Below are positions 1-8,396 of a stretch of 64,000 nucleotides of DNA, one piece after another (within the stretch, counting starts at the first letter, position 1; each line of letters starts with the position of its first letter). This DNA comes from Microbacterium karelineae (GTDB lineage Bacteria; Actinomycetota; Actinomycetes; Actinomycetales; Microbacteriaceae), in assembly GCF_009745985.1 (NCBI RefSeq), contig NZ_WFIX01000182.1, forward strand, positions 338,296 to 402,295, in the 5' to 3' direction. Below the pieces are notes generated by a model that was not told where the DNA came from, searched no databases, and saw only the letters and a list, made by a program, of their open reading frames with translations. The position numbers were made by a program, and so were the translations under genes.

Positions 1-895
1 TCGCCGGCACATCGCGATCGTATCCGTCCGAGTACGACGCGCGCACGGCCGTCGGCAGCTCCGGCGCGGCCTGCGCGATGGTGCGGACCTCGAACGCGTC
101 CTGCGCGAGCGCCTCGAACGTCGGCACCTCGCCGACGAGCCCAGCGACCTGCTCGGCGGTGAGTGCGTCATGGAAGACGCGGAAGTCGTCGACGGCGCCC
201 GCGAGGAGCGGATCCGGATAGAACGACCTCCCGATGTACCCCGCGGAGCCCGCGTCGTCGGCGAGCAGGTCCGCGGCGGCGAGCGGCGTCTCCGCGGTCG
301 AGATCGCGACGCCGTCGAGGTAGGTGGTCAGGCTGCCGGCGCTCGCGTCGAGCGCCACCGTGATCGTCGCCCATTCGCCGGCCCGCAGCGGGCCGTATCC
401 CGTGGCGGTCGCCTCCCCGGATCCGCCCGAGATCGTCAGCGCGGTGCGCAGATCACCGTCGCCGTTCGACGGCGTCGCGAACAGGTACCGCGTCGAGTCG
501 GTTCCGAGGTCGAAGATCCGCTGCCACGCGCCGCCGGTCCCGTCCCAGCGCACGCGCGCCGAGACGGTCAGGTCGGTGGCTCCCTCGAGGGCGCCGCGCG
601 GGATCGTCACGTATCCCCCGCCGTCTCCGCCGGGAAGCCGCAGCGCGGATCCGCCGTCGCCCGTGTCGACGATCTCCGCCGCGCCCGTGAGGGCGCCGTC
701 GAGGCCGTTGCCGGAGGCGTCGGCGAGGACGCCGCCGTCGATCTGGTCCATCGTGTAGTGGAGCAGGGGTGCGGGTGCGTCCTCGGCCGCGGCGGGGACC
801 GCGACGGCCCCCATCCCCGCGCCGAGCGAGAGCGCGATCGGGAGGGCGACGGCCGCCCGCCGCGATCGGCGCCTCGAAGGTGCATTGCTCATCAT
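1..895 (-). CDS. Secreted LamG/Big_4-domain protein, 3' end outside window
   Basis: The frame runs off the left edge, so about 298 N-terminal residues are visible. The start is taken at the first of two adjacent ATGs because a GAAAGG ribosome site precedes it by about 6 bases. The N-terminus is Arg-rich, then hydrophobic, then Ala-rich, as in a secretion signal ending near residue 36. Residues of about 40-240 look like a LamG/concanavalin jelly-roll (YTMDQIDGG, GYVTIPRG, YLDGVAIS, GAVDDFRVFHDALT). After that, ELPTAVRASYSDGYDRDVP fits a Big_4 Ig-like repeat. It is the last visible gene of the GH127 operon, 28 bases after it, so an exported glycan-binding or glycoside-hydrolase protein is likely. 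The catalytic part, if any, is not in view. Confidence 0.8.
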   Translation of the reverse strand, partial: MMSNAPSRRRSRRAAVALPIALSLGAGMGAVAVPAAAEDAPAPLLHYTMDQIDGGVLADASGNGLDGALTGAAEIVDTGDGGSALRLPGGDGGGYVTIPRGALEGATDLTVSARVRWDGTGGAWQRIFDLGTDSTRYLFATPSNGDGDLRTALTISGGSGEATATGYGPLRAGEWATITVALDASAGSLTTYLDGVAISTAETPLAAADLLADDAGSAGYIGRSFYPDPLLAGAVDDFRVFHDALTAEQVAGLVGEVPTFEALAQDAFEVRTIAQAAPELPTAVRASYSDGYDRDVPA

Positions 896-923
896 TGAGT
901 GCCTTTCTCGTATTCCTGTGTGG

Positions 924-2864
924 TCAAGCCATGGGGAGGAGGACGCGCATGGTCGACGGACCGCGCTCGGCCCACCGGTGGTACGGGATGAGAGGCACTT
1001 CGACCTCGTGCGCGGTGCCGCCCGGGTGGTCGGGCCGTTCGAGGAAGGGCGGACGGCCTGCCGAGCCGGCATGCGGCGTCGACGCACGGACGCGGACGAT
1101 CGCGCCGTCTCCGGATCCTCGCGGCGCCTGTCCCGTGTCGAGGGCGATGCCGTCGATCGCCGCGCCATCCGGCAGGTCGACCGACTCGAGGCAGAGCACG
1201 AGCGGCCCGCGTTCGACGGCGACCGTGCCGCGGGCGGCGTCGATGCGCGGGTCGGGCCACGTGAGGCGCGGCGCCACGGGCAGGTCGAGCACGATCTCGT
1301 CCCCGGCGACGAGCGGCGCCGCGACATCGGCCCAGCCGGGCGCGCACTCGCGCGCCGCCCCGCCGGGGCCGCGCAGCGTCGCGCCGGTGGCCCAGTGCGG
1401 CACCCGCAGGCGCAGCGAGACGGGATCCGCCGACGCCTCGCGCACGCGGATCCGCACGGCCCCCTCCGCGGGATACGCGGTCTCGATCTCGAGGACGAGG
1501 GGGCCGCCGTCCGTCGCGACGCGCATCTCGCCCGCCGCGTACTGCGCGATCGTCACGACAGGTGCCTCGCCCTCTTCGTCGACGAAGGCCGCGCACGACT
1601 GCCACGAGGCGAGCGTGCGAGCGACGTTCGTCGGGCAGCACGAGACGTCGAACCACGGGGCGCGGATCCCGCCCTCGGCTCGCGGGTTCACGGCGTCCGG
1701 GCGCACGTCGCCGCCGGGCTCGCGCTGGTGCAGCGGATTGGCGTAGAAGAAGGCCCGACCGTCCGCGCGCGGCGAGGTCGCGACGACGTTGAACATGGTC
1801 CGCTCGATGAGGTCGGCGTACTTCGCGTCGCCCGTGGCGAGCAGCAGCCGCCACGACACCATGATCGACGCGACGCCAGCGCAGGTCTCGCAGTAGGCGC
1901 GATCCGGCGGCAGCTCCCAGTCGTCGCCGAAGCCCTCGTCCTGGTGCCGGGACCCCATGCCGCCCGTCAGGTACGTGCGGCGCTCGACCGAACGGGTCCA
2001 CTGCCGTTCGACCGCGGCGAACAGCTCGCCGTCGCCCGTCTCGGTCGCGACGTCGAGCGCGCCGGCCGCGAGGTACAGCGCGCGCACGGCGTGTCCGCGC
2101 CAGCGATCCGCCTCGCGCACGGGCACGTCGTCCTGGAAGTAGGCGGGGCTCAACAGCGCGATGGGGGCGAGGGATCCCCGACCCCTGCGCTCGATGAACA
2201 GGCGGGCCTGCTCGATGTACGCGGGCTCGTCGAGGGCTCGGCCGAGCTCGACGAGGCCGAGCTCGATCTCGGGGTGGCCGCAGATGCCCTGCCGGCCGTC
2301 GACCCCGAACTCGCGGCACACGTGATCCGCCGCGCGCCGCGCGATCCGGACGAGTTCGTCGTCCTCGCCGTGCGTGCGCACGCGGGCGACGGCCACCTGC
2401 AGCAGGTGGCCCGTGCAGTACAGCTCGTGTCCCGCCGAGAGGTCGGAGTAGCGCCCCGCCTGCCCGTCGTGGCCGAAGCACGTGTTGAGGTAGCCGTCGT
2501 CGTCCTGTGCGGACGCGATCCGCCCCACGAGCTCGCCCCAGAGCCGCTCGGCGGCGGGATCCGGCGTGTGCCCGAGCTGCCAGGCGACGGCCTCGAGCAG
2601 CTTGTACACCTCGGAGTCCGAGAACTGCCAGCCCGGGCGCTCTCCCCCCGTGGCACCGCGCGCGACGCGGTCGAAGTTCGCGAGCCAGCCGAGGCGCTCC
2701 ATCCAGTCGTGGCAATGGCGCAGCGTGGCGCGCGCGTTCGTCTCCTGGAGGCCGCCCCAGAATCCGCCGACGAGGCGCATCTCGCCGAGGCCGATCCCGC
2801 GACGGGATCCGGGCGCGACGACGGGGCGCGCAAGCGGGTCGGCGCGTGTGGTGTCGAGAGTCAC
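924..2864 (-). CDS. Beta-L-arabinofuranosidase, GH127 family
   Basis: A 646-residue protein of the HypBA1 (GH127) type, which releases beta-L-arabinofuranose from plant cell-wall glycoproteins and arabino-oligosaccharides. The zinc-cysteine site of the family is visible: Glu326 and Cys328 in YCETCAG, and Cys409-Cys410 in SCCPTNVAR, where the first Cys of the pair would be the nucleophile. Glu310 (HQDEGFGD) lies where the general acid/base is expected. No signal peptide is seen, so it is probably cytoplasmic and acts on imported oligosaccharides. It follows the permease gene by 13 bases and belongs to the LacI-controlled operon. The family is secure; the exact substrate is inferred. Confidence 0.92.
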   Translation of the reverse strand: MTLDTTRADPLARPVVAPGSRRGIGLGEMRLVGGFWGGLQETNARATLRHCHDWMERLGWLANFDRVARGATGGERPGWQFSDSEVYKLLEAVAWQLGHTPDPAAERLWGELVGRIASAQDDDGYLNTCFGHDGQAGRYSDLSAGHELYCTGHLLQVAVARVRTHGEDDELVRIARRAADHVCREFGVDGRQGICGHPEIELGLVELGRALDEPAYIEQARLFIERRGRGSLAPIALLSPAYFQDDVPVREADRWRGHAVRALYLAAGALDVATETGDGELFAAVERQWTRSVERRTYLTGGMGSRHQDEGFGDDWELPPDRAYCETCAGVASIMVSWRLLLATGDAKYADLIERTMFNVVATSPRADGRAFFYANPLHQREPGGDVRPDAVNPRAEGGIRAPWFDVSCCPTNVARTLASWQSCAAFVDEEGEAPVVTIAQYAAGEMRVATDGGPLVLEIETAYPAEGAVRIRVREASADPVSLRLRVPHWATGATLRGPGGAARECAPGWADVAAPLVAGDEIVLDLPVAPRLTWPDPRIDAARGTVAVERGPLVLCLESVDLPDGAAIDGIALDTGQAPRGSGDGAIVRVRASTPHAGSAGRPPFLERPDHPGGTAHEVEVPLIPYHRWAERGPSTMRVLLPMA

Positions 2865-2877
2865 GAAGATGTCCTTC

Positions 2878-3708
2878 TCAGTCCTTGACGGCGCCCGCGG
2901 TGACGCCAGCGGCGACGTAGCGCTGAGCGATCACGAGCAGCACGGCGGCGGGCACGGAGGCGACGACGGCGGTCGCCATGATCGCGTTCCACTGCGTCGT
3001 GTTGTTGCCGATGTAGTTGTAGATGCTGAGGGTGATGGGGATGAGCTGCCCGTTGCGGTTGAGGGTCGAGGCGAAGATGAAGTCCGACCAGGCCCAGAGG
3101 AACGCGAACAGCGAGACGGTGAGCATCGAGTTGCGGCTCACGGGCAGCACGATCGAGGCGAACGTGCGCCACGCGCCCGCGCCGTCGACGCGCGCCGCCT
3201 GCAGCAGCTCGCGCGGGATCCCCGACATGAACGCCGAGAACAGCAGCACGCCGAAGGGGACAGAGATCGTCGAGTCGGCGATGATGAGGCCCCATACGGT
3301 GTTCAGCAGGCCGAGGCTGTTGTAGACGGCGTAGAAGCCCATCGCCATCACGACGGCCGGGATCATCTGCGCGACCAGCAGCAGGAAGTTGAGCGACCGC
3401 CCGCCGCGCATGTTCAGCAGCGCGAGCGCGTAGCCGGCGGGCGCCGCGATCACGAGGGTGACGACGACGCTGCCCAGGCCGATCAGGAGGCTCGTCCCGA
3501 GCGCGGGGAGCTGCTGCGCGAACACGGCCGCGTAGCCGTCGAACGTCGGATCCCACGGGAACCACTGCGGCGGCGTGCGCCGCAGATCCCCCGTCCTGGT
3601 GAACGAGACGTTCGCCATCCAGTAGACGGGGAACAGCATCAGCGCCGTGAAGACGACGCCCAGCGCGGTCTTCCACCAGGCGCGCCTCATGGTGCGGGCG
3701 GCGGTCAT
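2878..3708 (-). CDS. Carbohydrate ABC transporter permease, MalG type
   Basis: A 276-residue inner-membrane permease with six predicted helices and the family EAA-loop region (LLQAARVDGAGAWRTFASIVLP). The start is the ATG that overlaps the stop of the preceding permease as ATGA, giving the N-terminus MTAARTMRRAWWKTALG. This implies translational coupling. With the upstream permease it would form the channel of a CUT1 sugar importer. No ATPase gene is present in the operon, so a shared MsiK-like ATPase elsewhere is likely, as is common in actinobacteria. Confidence 0.93.
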   Translation of the reverse strand: MTAARTMRRAWWKTALGVVFTALMLFPVYWMANVSFTRTGDLRRTPPQWFPWDPTFDGYAAVFAQQLPALGTSLLIGLGSVVVTLVIAAPAGYALALLNMRGGRSLNFLLLVAQMIPAVVMAMGFYAVYNSLGLLNTVWGLIIADSTISVPFGVLLFSAFMSGIPRELLQAARVDGAGAWRTFASIVLPVSRNSMLTVSLFAFLWAWSDFIFASTLNRNGQLIPITLSIYNYIGNNTTQWNAIMATAVVASVPAAVLLVIAQRYVAAGVTAGAVKD

Positions 3709-4655
3709 GATCCGGCCTCCTGTCGGTGCTGGAGCCTGAGGTGCAGGAATCCGAACACGAGCGCGATGACGATGAGCAGGTTGCCGACGGCTGCCGCGGG
3801 CGAGAACGCGGGGATCCCGGTGCCAAAGGCCTCCTGGTAGGCCCAGATCGACAGGGTGGTCGAGGCGCCGGCAGGCCCGCCCGCGGTCATCACCCAGATC
3901 ACGTCGACCACCTTCAGCGTGTAGATGAGGCCGAGCAGCAGCGTGATCGCCGACACGGGCCGCAGCAGCGGGAACGTGATGCTCCAGAACTGCCGCCACG
4001 GACCCGCGCCGTCGAGCGATGCCGCCTCGTACATCTCGACGGGGATGTTCTGGAGTCCCGAGTGGAGGATGACGAGGTTGAAGGGGATCCCGAGCCAGAT
4101 GTTCGCGATCGTGACCGACAGCAGCGCCGTCTCAGGCGACGTGAGCCAGTTGATCCGATCCCCGCCGAACGCCACGAGGAGCGAGTTGACGATGCCGTTG
4201 TCGCTGTTCAGCATCCACGCCCACGTCGACGCCGAGACGATCAGCGGCAGCAGCCACGGCACGAGGAACAGCGCCCGCAGCACGTTCGAGAGCCGGAAGT
4301 TCTGCCGGAAGAACACCGCGAGGGCGAGCCCGACCGCGAACTGCACGACGATCGAACCGAACGTGAACAGCAGCGTGTTGACGAGGGCGGTCGGGAACGT
4401 CGACGATCCGAAGATCTCCGCGTAGTTCGCGAATCCCACGAACTCGGCGTCGCCCTGCACGAAGGCGCGGATCGTGTAGTCGTGGATCGACAGCTCGATG
4501 TTGCGCCACAGCGGATAGGCGTAGAAGACGCCGAGGTACGCCAGCAGCGGGGCCGCGAACCCGACGGCGGCCCATCGGCTCGCGTCGAGCCGCCGTCGGG
4601 GGCGCCACGCGCCCTGCTTCGCCCGCGCCCCGATGAGCGTCGCGGTGGTGGTCAT
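3705..4655 (-). CDS. Carbohydrate ABC transporter permease, MalF type
   Basis: A 316-residue permease with about six membrane helices (first at FAAPLLAYLGVFYAYPLW) and an EAA-type loop, EMYEAASLDGAGPWRQFWSITFP. It is the first of two paired permeases, 34 bases downstream of the binding-protein gene and overlapping the next permease by four bases. Its neighbours (GH127, LamG protein) suggest that it imports arabinofuranose-containing oligosaccharides. The family is clear; the substrate is inferred from context only. Confidence 0.93.
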   Translation of the reverse strand: MTTTATLIGARAKQGAWRPRRRLDASRWAAVGFAAPLLAYLGVFYAYPLWRNIELSIHDYTIRAFVQGDAEFVGFANYAEIFGSSTFPTALVNTLLFTFGSIVVQFAVGLALAVFFRQNFRLSNVLRALFLVPWLLPLIVSASTWAWMLNSDNGIVNSLLVAFGGDRINWLTSPETALLSVTIANIWLGIPFNLVILHSGLQNIPVEMYEAASLDGAGPWRQFWSITFPLLRPVSAITLLLGLIYTLKVVDVIWVMTAGGPAGASTTLSIWAYQEAFGTGIPAFSPAAAVGNLLIVIALVFGFLHLRLQHRQEAGS

Positions 4656-4689
4656 GGATCGGTTCCCTCTCGTGCGCGGGGCGCGCGGG

Positions 4690-5943
4690 TCAGCTGGTGG
4701 CGGCCTCGGCGGCGTCCTGCGCCGCCTCGAGGGCCTCCTGGGGGCTCTCGGCCCCCGACAGCGCGCTCTGCACAGCCGTCCACAGCGCCTCGGAGATGAG
4801 CGGGTAGTCGGTGCCGAGCCCGCCGCTCGTGCGGCCCTTCGCGTTCTGCACGGCCGTCACCCACGGCTCGAGGTCGGGATTCTCGGCGAGCAGCTGCTGC
4901 TGGCCGTCGGCGGTCGGCGGGATGTAGTACGCGAACGTGGTCGCCGTCTCGACGAAGCCCTCGGGTGTCGTCATGCACTCGACGATCTGGCGCGTGACGT
5001 CGTACCGCGCCGTGTCGTCCTGTGCGGGCGCGACGATGAACTCGCCGCCCGTCGGTGCCGGCGCGACGCCGCCGTCGCGGCCGGGAAGCTGCACGATGCC
5101 CGTGGCGAAGTCCGCCTCGGCGGCGCTGTTGACCTGCCACGTGCCGTTCTCGGCGAATGCGAAGTCGCCCGTGAGGAACTCCTCCCACACGGTGTTCTGC
5201 GAGTTGCCGATCACCGAGTTGGGCGCGTAGCCCTCGTCGAGCCACGTCTTCCACAGCTCAAGCGCCTCGACGGCCTCCGGCGAGTCGAGCGCGCCGAGGT
5301 CCGCGCCGGATCCCCAGAACCAGGGCAGGAACTGGAAGGTCCCCTCCTCCGTGCCGATACCCGCGAAGGTGATGCCGCGGTGCCCGGCCCCGTCGACCTT
5401 CTCGAGGGCCGTGGTGAGGCTCGCCCAGTCGGTGATCGAGGCCGGGTCGACGCCCGCGTCGTCCAGGACGTCGGCGTTGTAGTAGAGCGACAGCGTGTTG
5501 GTTCCGATCGGGACGCCGTACGCGGACCCGTCGACGACGCCCGCGTCGAGGAGGTTCTCGTCGATCGCCGACGTGTCGAGTCCGAGCTCATCAACGGTCG
5601 TGAGCATCCCGGTCTCGGCGAGAGTGGACACGGCCGGGTTGTCGAGCAGGATGATGTCGGGCGACGTGCCCTCCTGCGCCGCGAGGAGCGCCTGATTGGT
5701 GAGCGCCGTCGTGTCGTACGCGGTGCGCTCGATCTCGACGCCGGCGTCTTCGCCGCACTGCTGGGCGCGCTGCTCCCAGTCGGACGAGCCGTCGTGCTGG
5801 GGGTACGGATCCCACCAGGTGTAGGTGCCTCCGGCGGCATCGCCGTCGTCGGATCCGCCGCCTCCGCCCGATGAGCAGGCGGCGAGGGCGCCGACGGCGA
5901 CGAGTGCGGTGGCGGCGGCGAGTGCGGTGCGGGTGCGGTTCAT
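4690..5943 (-). CDS. Sugar ABC transporter substrate-binding lipoprotein
   Basis: A 417-residue extracellular solute-binding protein (family 1). It begins MNRTRTALAAATALVAVGA and has the lipobox LAAC at residues 20-23, followed by a Gly/Ser linker, so it should be a lipid-anchored receptor on the outer face of the membrane. A strong AAGGAGG site lies 7 bases before the ATG. It is the first gene of the operon, and the LacI palindrome at 5976-5989 lies about 33 bases upstream of the start. It should capture the oligosaccharide that the two downstream permeases import and GH127 cleaves. Confidence 0.93.
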   Translation of the reverse strand: MNRTRTALAAATALVAVGALAACSSGGGGGSDDGDAAGGTYTWWDPYPQHDGSSDWEQRAQQCGEDAGVEIERTAYDTTALTNQALLAAQEGTSPDIILLDNPAVSTLAETGMLTTVDELGLDTSAIDENLLDAGVVDGSAYGVPIGTNTLSLYYNADVLDDAGVDPASITDWASLTTALEKVDGAGHRGITFAGIGTEEGTFQFLPWFWGSGADLGALDSPEAVEALELWKTWLDEGYAPNSVIGNSQNTVWEEFLTGDFAFAENGTWQVNSAAEADFATGIVQLPGRDGGVAPAPTGGEFIVAPAQDDTARYDVTRQIVECMTTPEGFVETATTFAYYIPPTADGQQQLLAENPDLEPWVTAVQNAKGRTSGGLGTDYPLISEALWTAVQSALSGAESPQEALEAAQDAAEAATS

Positions 5944-5975
5944 TGCTGTTCCTCCTTGAACGAGAGTCGGTTCGT

Positions 5976-5989
5976 TCGAACCGGTTCGA
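5976..5989. promoter_or_regulatory. LacI-family operator upstream of the arabinofuranoside operon
   Basis: A perfect 14-bp palindrome, TCGAACCGGTTCGA, with the central CG typical of LacI-family sites. It lies between the start of the binding-protein gene and the end of the lacI-type gene. The same 12-bp core recurs at 7085-7096 upstream of the regulator, so both are probably bound by the regulator encoded between them. Confidence 0.8.
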
Positions 5990-6033
5990 TGAACGACGTG
6001 GTGAAAGGGCTGTCGGGTGGTGGGGATCTGGGG

Positions 6034-7056
6034 TCAGGGACGCCGCGGGGCGGCGGTGCTGCCCCTGTCGACGAGGTCGGGAGAGACGTAGCTCACGACG
6101 TTCGGGCCGTCGTGGCCGGTCTGCCCCTCGATCCGCCGGACGAGCGCGCGGACCGCCATCTCTCCCAGGCGGTCCGGCGCGCTCTCGACGGCCGAATAGG
6201 GCAGCGAGAAGGTGCGGGCGAACTCATCGGAGTATCGACCGACGACGGACAGGTCGCGCGGCACCGACAGGCCGCGCTCATGCACGACCGTGGGCAGCGC
6301 CGCGGCCGCCGCCTCGTTGTTCACGAGCAGGCCCGTGGCGTCGGGGTGGGCGTCGAGCAGCTCGCCGATCGCGCGGCCGACCTCGGGCTGGCGCGCGGGT
6401 GCGAACGCGGTGTCGAGGCGGATCCCCCGGATCCGCGCCTGCTCGATCGCCGCGTCCCGCAGGCGCCAGACGTACGCGCCGCCGCGCTCGACGACGTGCT
6501 CGGGCTGCGAGACGAGGAGCAGCTCGCGGTGCCCGAGATCGCACAGGTGGTCGACCATCCGGCGCCCCGCCTGCTCGAAGTCGAGGTCGAACACGTCGAC
6601 CCCCGAGCAGTCGGCCGGACGGCCGACGAGGGCGCCCGGCTGCGCCGCGGAGCGCAGGACGGCCAGGCGCTCGTCGTGCTCGGCGACGTTCAGGAGCACG
6701 ATGCCGTCGACCATGCGCGTCGACGTCAGGCGGCGCAGCGCGCTGGCGCCGTCGGACTCTGTGACGAGGAGGATGTCGTAACCCAGCTCGCGCGCCGTGT
6801 CGGAGACGCCGAGGATGTACTGGAGCATCGCCGGCGCGAACTCGTCTTCGTAGAATTGTGCGAGCAGGCCGATGGTGCGGGTGCGCGCCGTCGCGAGCGC
6901 GCGGGCGCCGGCGTTGGGCGTGTAGCCGAGGTCGCGCACGGCGTCCTCGACGCGGCGGCGCACATCGTCGGAGATCGACCGCTTGCCGGAGAGGGCGTAT
7001 GACGCGGTGCTGCGCGACACCCCCGCCTCGCGGGCGACGTCTCCGATCGTGACCAC
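6034..7056 (-). CDS. LacI-family transcriptional regulator
   Basis: A 340-residue repressor with the N-terminal LacI helix-turn-helix and hinge (MVTIGDVAREAGVSRSTASY, then PNAGARALATART) and a periplasmic-binding-protein-like effector domain. It sits directly upstream of the sugar importer/GH127 operon on the same strand. Matching CGAACCGGTTCG palindromes lie in front of itself and of the operon, which indicates autoregulation and local control. The inducer is probably an arabinose-containing sugar, but that is inferred from neighbours. Confidence 0.93.
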   Translation of the reverse strand: MVTIGDVAREAGVSRSTASYALSGKRSISDDVRRRVEDAVRDLGYTPNAGARALATARTRTIGLLAQFYEDEFAPAMLQYILGVSDTARELGYDILLVTESDGASALRRLTSTRMVDGIVLLNVAEHDERLAVLRSAAQPGALVGRPADCSGVDVFDLDFEQAGRRMVDHLCDLGHRELLLVSQPEHVVERGGAYVWRLRDAAIEQARIRGIRLDTAFAPARQPEVGRAIGELLDAHPDATGLLVNNEAAAAALPTVVHERGLSVPRDLSVVGRYSDEFARTFSLPYSAVESAPDRLGEMAVRALVRRIEGQTGHDGPNVVSYVSPDLVDRGSTAAPRRP

Positions 7057-7084
7057 GGCGTCTCCTGTTCCGGTCGCGGCTGTG

Positions 7085-7096
7085 CGAACCGGTTCG
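7085..7096. promoter_or_regulatory. LacI-family operator upstream of the regulator gene
   Basis: The palindrome CGAACCGGTTCG lies 28 bases before the start codon of the LacI-type regulator and is identical to the core of the site at 5977-5988. The likely role is autoregulation. Confidence 0.75.
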
Positions 7097-7142
7097 ACAG
7101 TACATGCGGGCGGGCAGATCGCACAACCCCCGGAACAGCCCC

Positions 7143-7233
7143 CTCCAACACAACGCAGTCATTCCGACACCCGGCGGGCCGCGGATCGGCGTGTCGGGCC
7201 GGTGCCGGCCGCGCTGACTGCGTTGTGTTGGAG
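7143..7233. terminator. Long-armed hairpin after glycerate kinase
   Basis: Two perfect 19-bp arms (7143-7161 and 7215-7233; first arm CTCCAACACAACGCAGTCA) enclose a 53-base spacer, which has its own short stem (CCGACAC/GTGTCGG). It begins one base after the stop codon of the glycerate kinase gene in the direction of transcription, so termination is the simplest role. There is no T-tract. Confidence 0.6.
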
Positions 7234-7234
7234 C

Positions 7235-8347
7235 TCAGACCGCGCCGGCGAGGAGCGCGCCGGCCTCGCGCAGCCAGCGGGCGGGGTCCGCGAGGGCGGC
7301 CTCGGTGGATCCGGCGATCTCGGTGAGCGCGGCGGATCCCGCGAAGGCCGCAGTGTCGCCGTCGATCGCGCCGGCGACGAGCGCGACGGGCACACCGGCC
7401 GTGCGGGCCAGGTCGGCAACGTGCGCGGGCGCCTTCCCCTCCGCGGACTGCCCGTCGAAGCGCCCCTCCCCCGTCACGACGAGGTCGGCGCCGGCGATGC
7501 CCTCCGCGAGGCCCGTGAGCTCGGCGATCGCGACGGATCCGGGCACGAGCTCCGCACCCCAGACCCGCAGGGCGAATCCCGTACCGCCCGCCGCGCCCGC
7601 GCCGGGCTCACCCGCGAGGCTCGCGCGCCCGAGCACCTCGGCGAGCCGCGCGAGCCCCGCGTCGGCGCGCGCGACGCCGGCCTCGTCGAGCCCCTTCTGC
7701 GGGCCGAACACGGCCGCCGCACCGCGGTCGCCCGTGAGGGGGTTCGTGACGTCGCTCAGCACGGTCGCACCCCCGGCGGGAAGCGCCCGCAGCGACGACA
7801 GGTCGGCGCTCGCGAGCTCGTCGAGGCCGGCGGATCCCGGCACGGTGGACGCGCCGAAGTCGTTCTGGAACCGCGCGCCGAGGGCGGTCAGCATGCCCGT
7901 CCCGCCGTCGGTCGACGCGCTCGACCCGATTCCGAGCACGAGGCGGGAGACCCCCGCGTCGAGCGCCGCGGCGATCGCCTGCCCGAAGCCGAGCGTCGAG
8001 GCATCCCGGGGGCGCAGATCATCGCCGAGCAGCTCGATTCCGGAGGTGCTCGCGAGCTCGACGACGCCCGTCCCACCCGGGAGGCCGTCCTCGGCGGGCA
8101 GCCGCAGCCACGCGGCCGTCACGGCGCGGCCCGCCGGCCCCGTCACGCGCACCGACATGCGCTTCGACCCCGGCACCGCCTTCTCGAACGCGTCGAGGGT
8201 GCCCTCGCCCCCGTCGGCCATCGGGCGCAGCGTGAAGCGGTCACCGGGCGCCGCGCGCACCCACCCCTCCGCGATCGCGACGGCCGCGTCCGCTGCCGAG
8301 ATGGATCCCTTGAAGCTGTCGGGCGCGACGACGATGCGGCGAGTCAT
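7235..8347 (-). CDS. Glycerate kinase (GarK/GlxK family)
   Basis: A 370-residue kinase that phosphorylates D-glycerate with ATP. The start ATG gives MTRRIVVAPDSFKGSISAAD, the family's N-terminal signature. Further conserved stretches are PMADGGEGTLDAF, LGIGSSASTDGGTGM, FGPQKGLD and VVTGEGRFDGQSAEGKAP. The gene stands alone, with a hairpin directly after its stop and a LacI-like palindrome 25 bases upstream. Glycerate could come from photorespiratory-type or sugar-acid catabolism; nothing nearby fixes the source. Confidence 0.92.
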   Translation of the reverse strand: MTRRIVVAPDSFKGSISAADAAVAIAEGWVRAAPGDRFTLRPMADGGEGTLDAFEKAVPGSKRMSVRVTGPAGRAVTAAWLRLPAEDGLPGGTGVVELASTSGIELLGDDLRPRDASTLGFGQAIAAALDAGVSRLVLGIGSSASTDGGTGMLTALGARFQNDFGASTVPGSAGLDELASADLSSLRALPAGGATVLSDVTNPLTGDRGAAAVFGPQKGLDEAGVARADAGLARLAEVLGRASLAGEPGAGAAGGTGFALRVWGAELVPGSVAIAELTGLAEGIAGADLVVTGEGRFDGQSAEGKAPAHVADLARTAGVPVALVAGAIDGDTAAFAGSAALTEIAGSTEAALADPARWLREAGALLAGAV

Positions 8348-8372
8348 GGGACCCATCCTGCCGCATGGAGCA

Positions 8373-8386
8373 GGAAAGCGCTTACC
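8373..8386. promoter_or_regulatory. Possible LacI/GalR-type operator upstream of glycerate kinase
   Basis: GGAAAGCGCTTACC contains the palindrome AAGCGCTT with a central CG, matching the general LacI-family consensus. It lies about 25 bases before the glycerate kinase start and just inside the intergenic region after ppk2. The cognate regulator is not in the window. Confidence 0.4.
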
Positions 8387-8396
8387 GCCGCTCGAG

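Noticed and set aside
885-2888. Long open frame on the plus strand opposite GH127
   Set aside because: It mirrors the codon pattern of the GH127 gene, is rich in Arg/Ala/Gly without recognisable domains, and the minus-strand product has full family motifs. High GC produces such shadows throughout the window (also opposite the MMPL, YhgE, AspRS and PTS genes).
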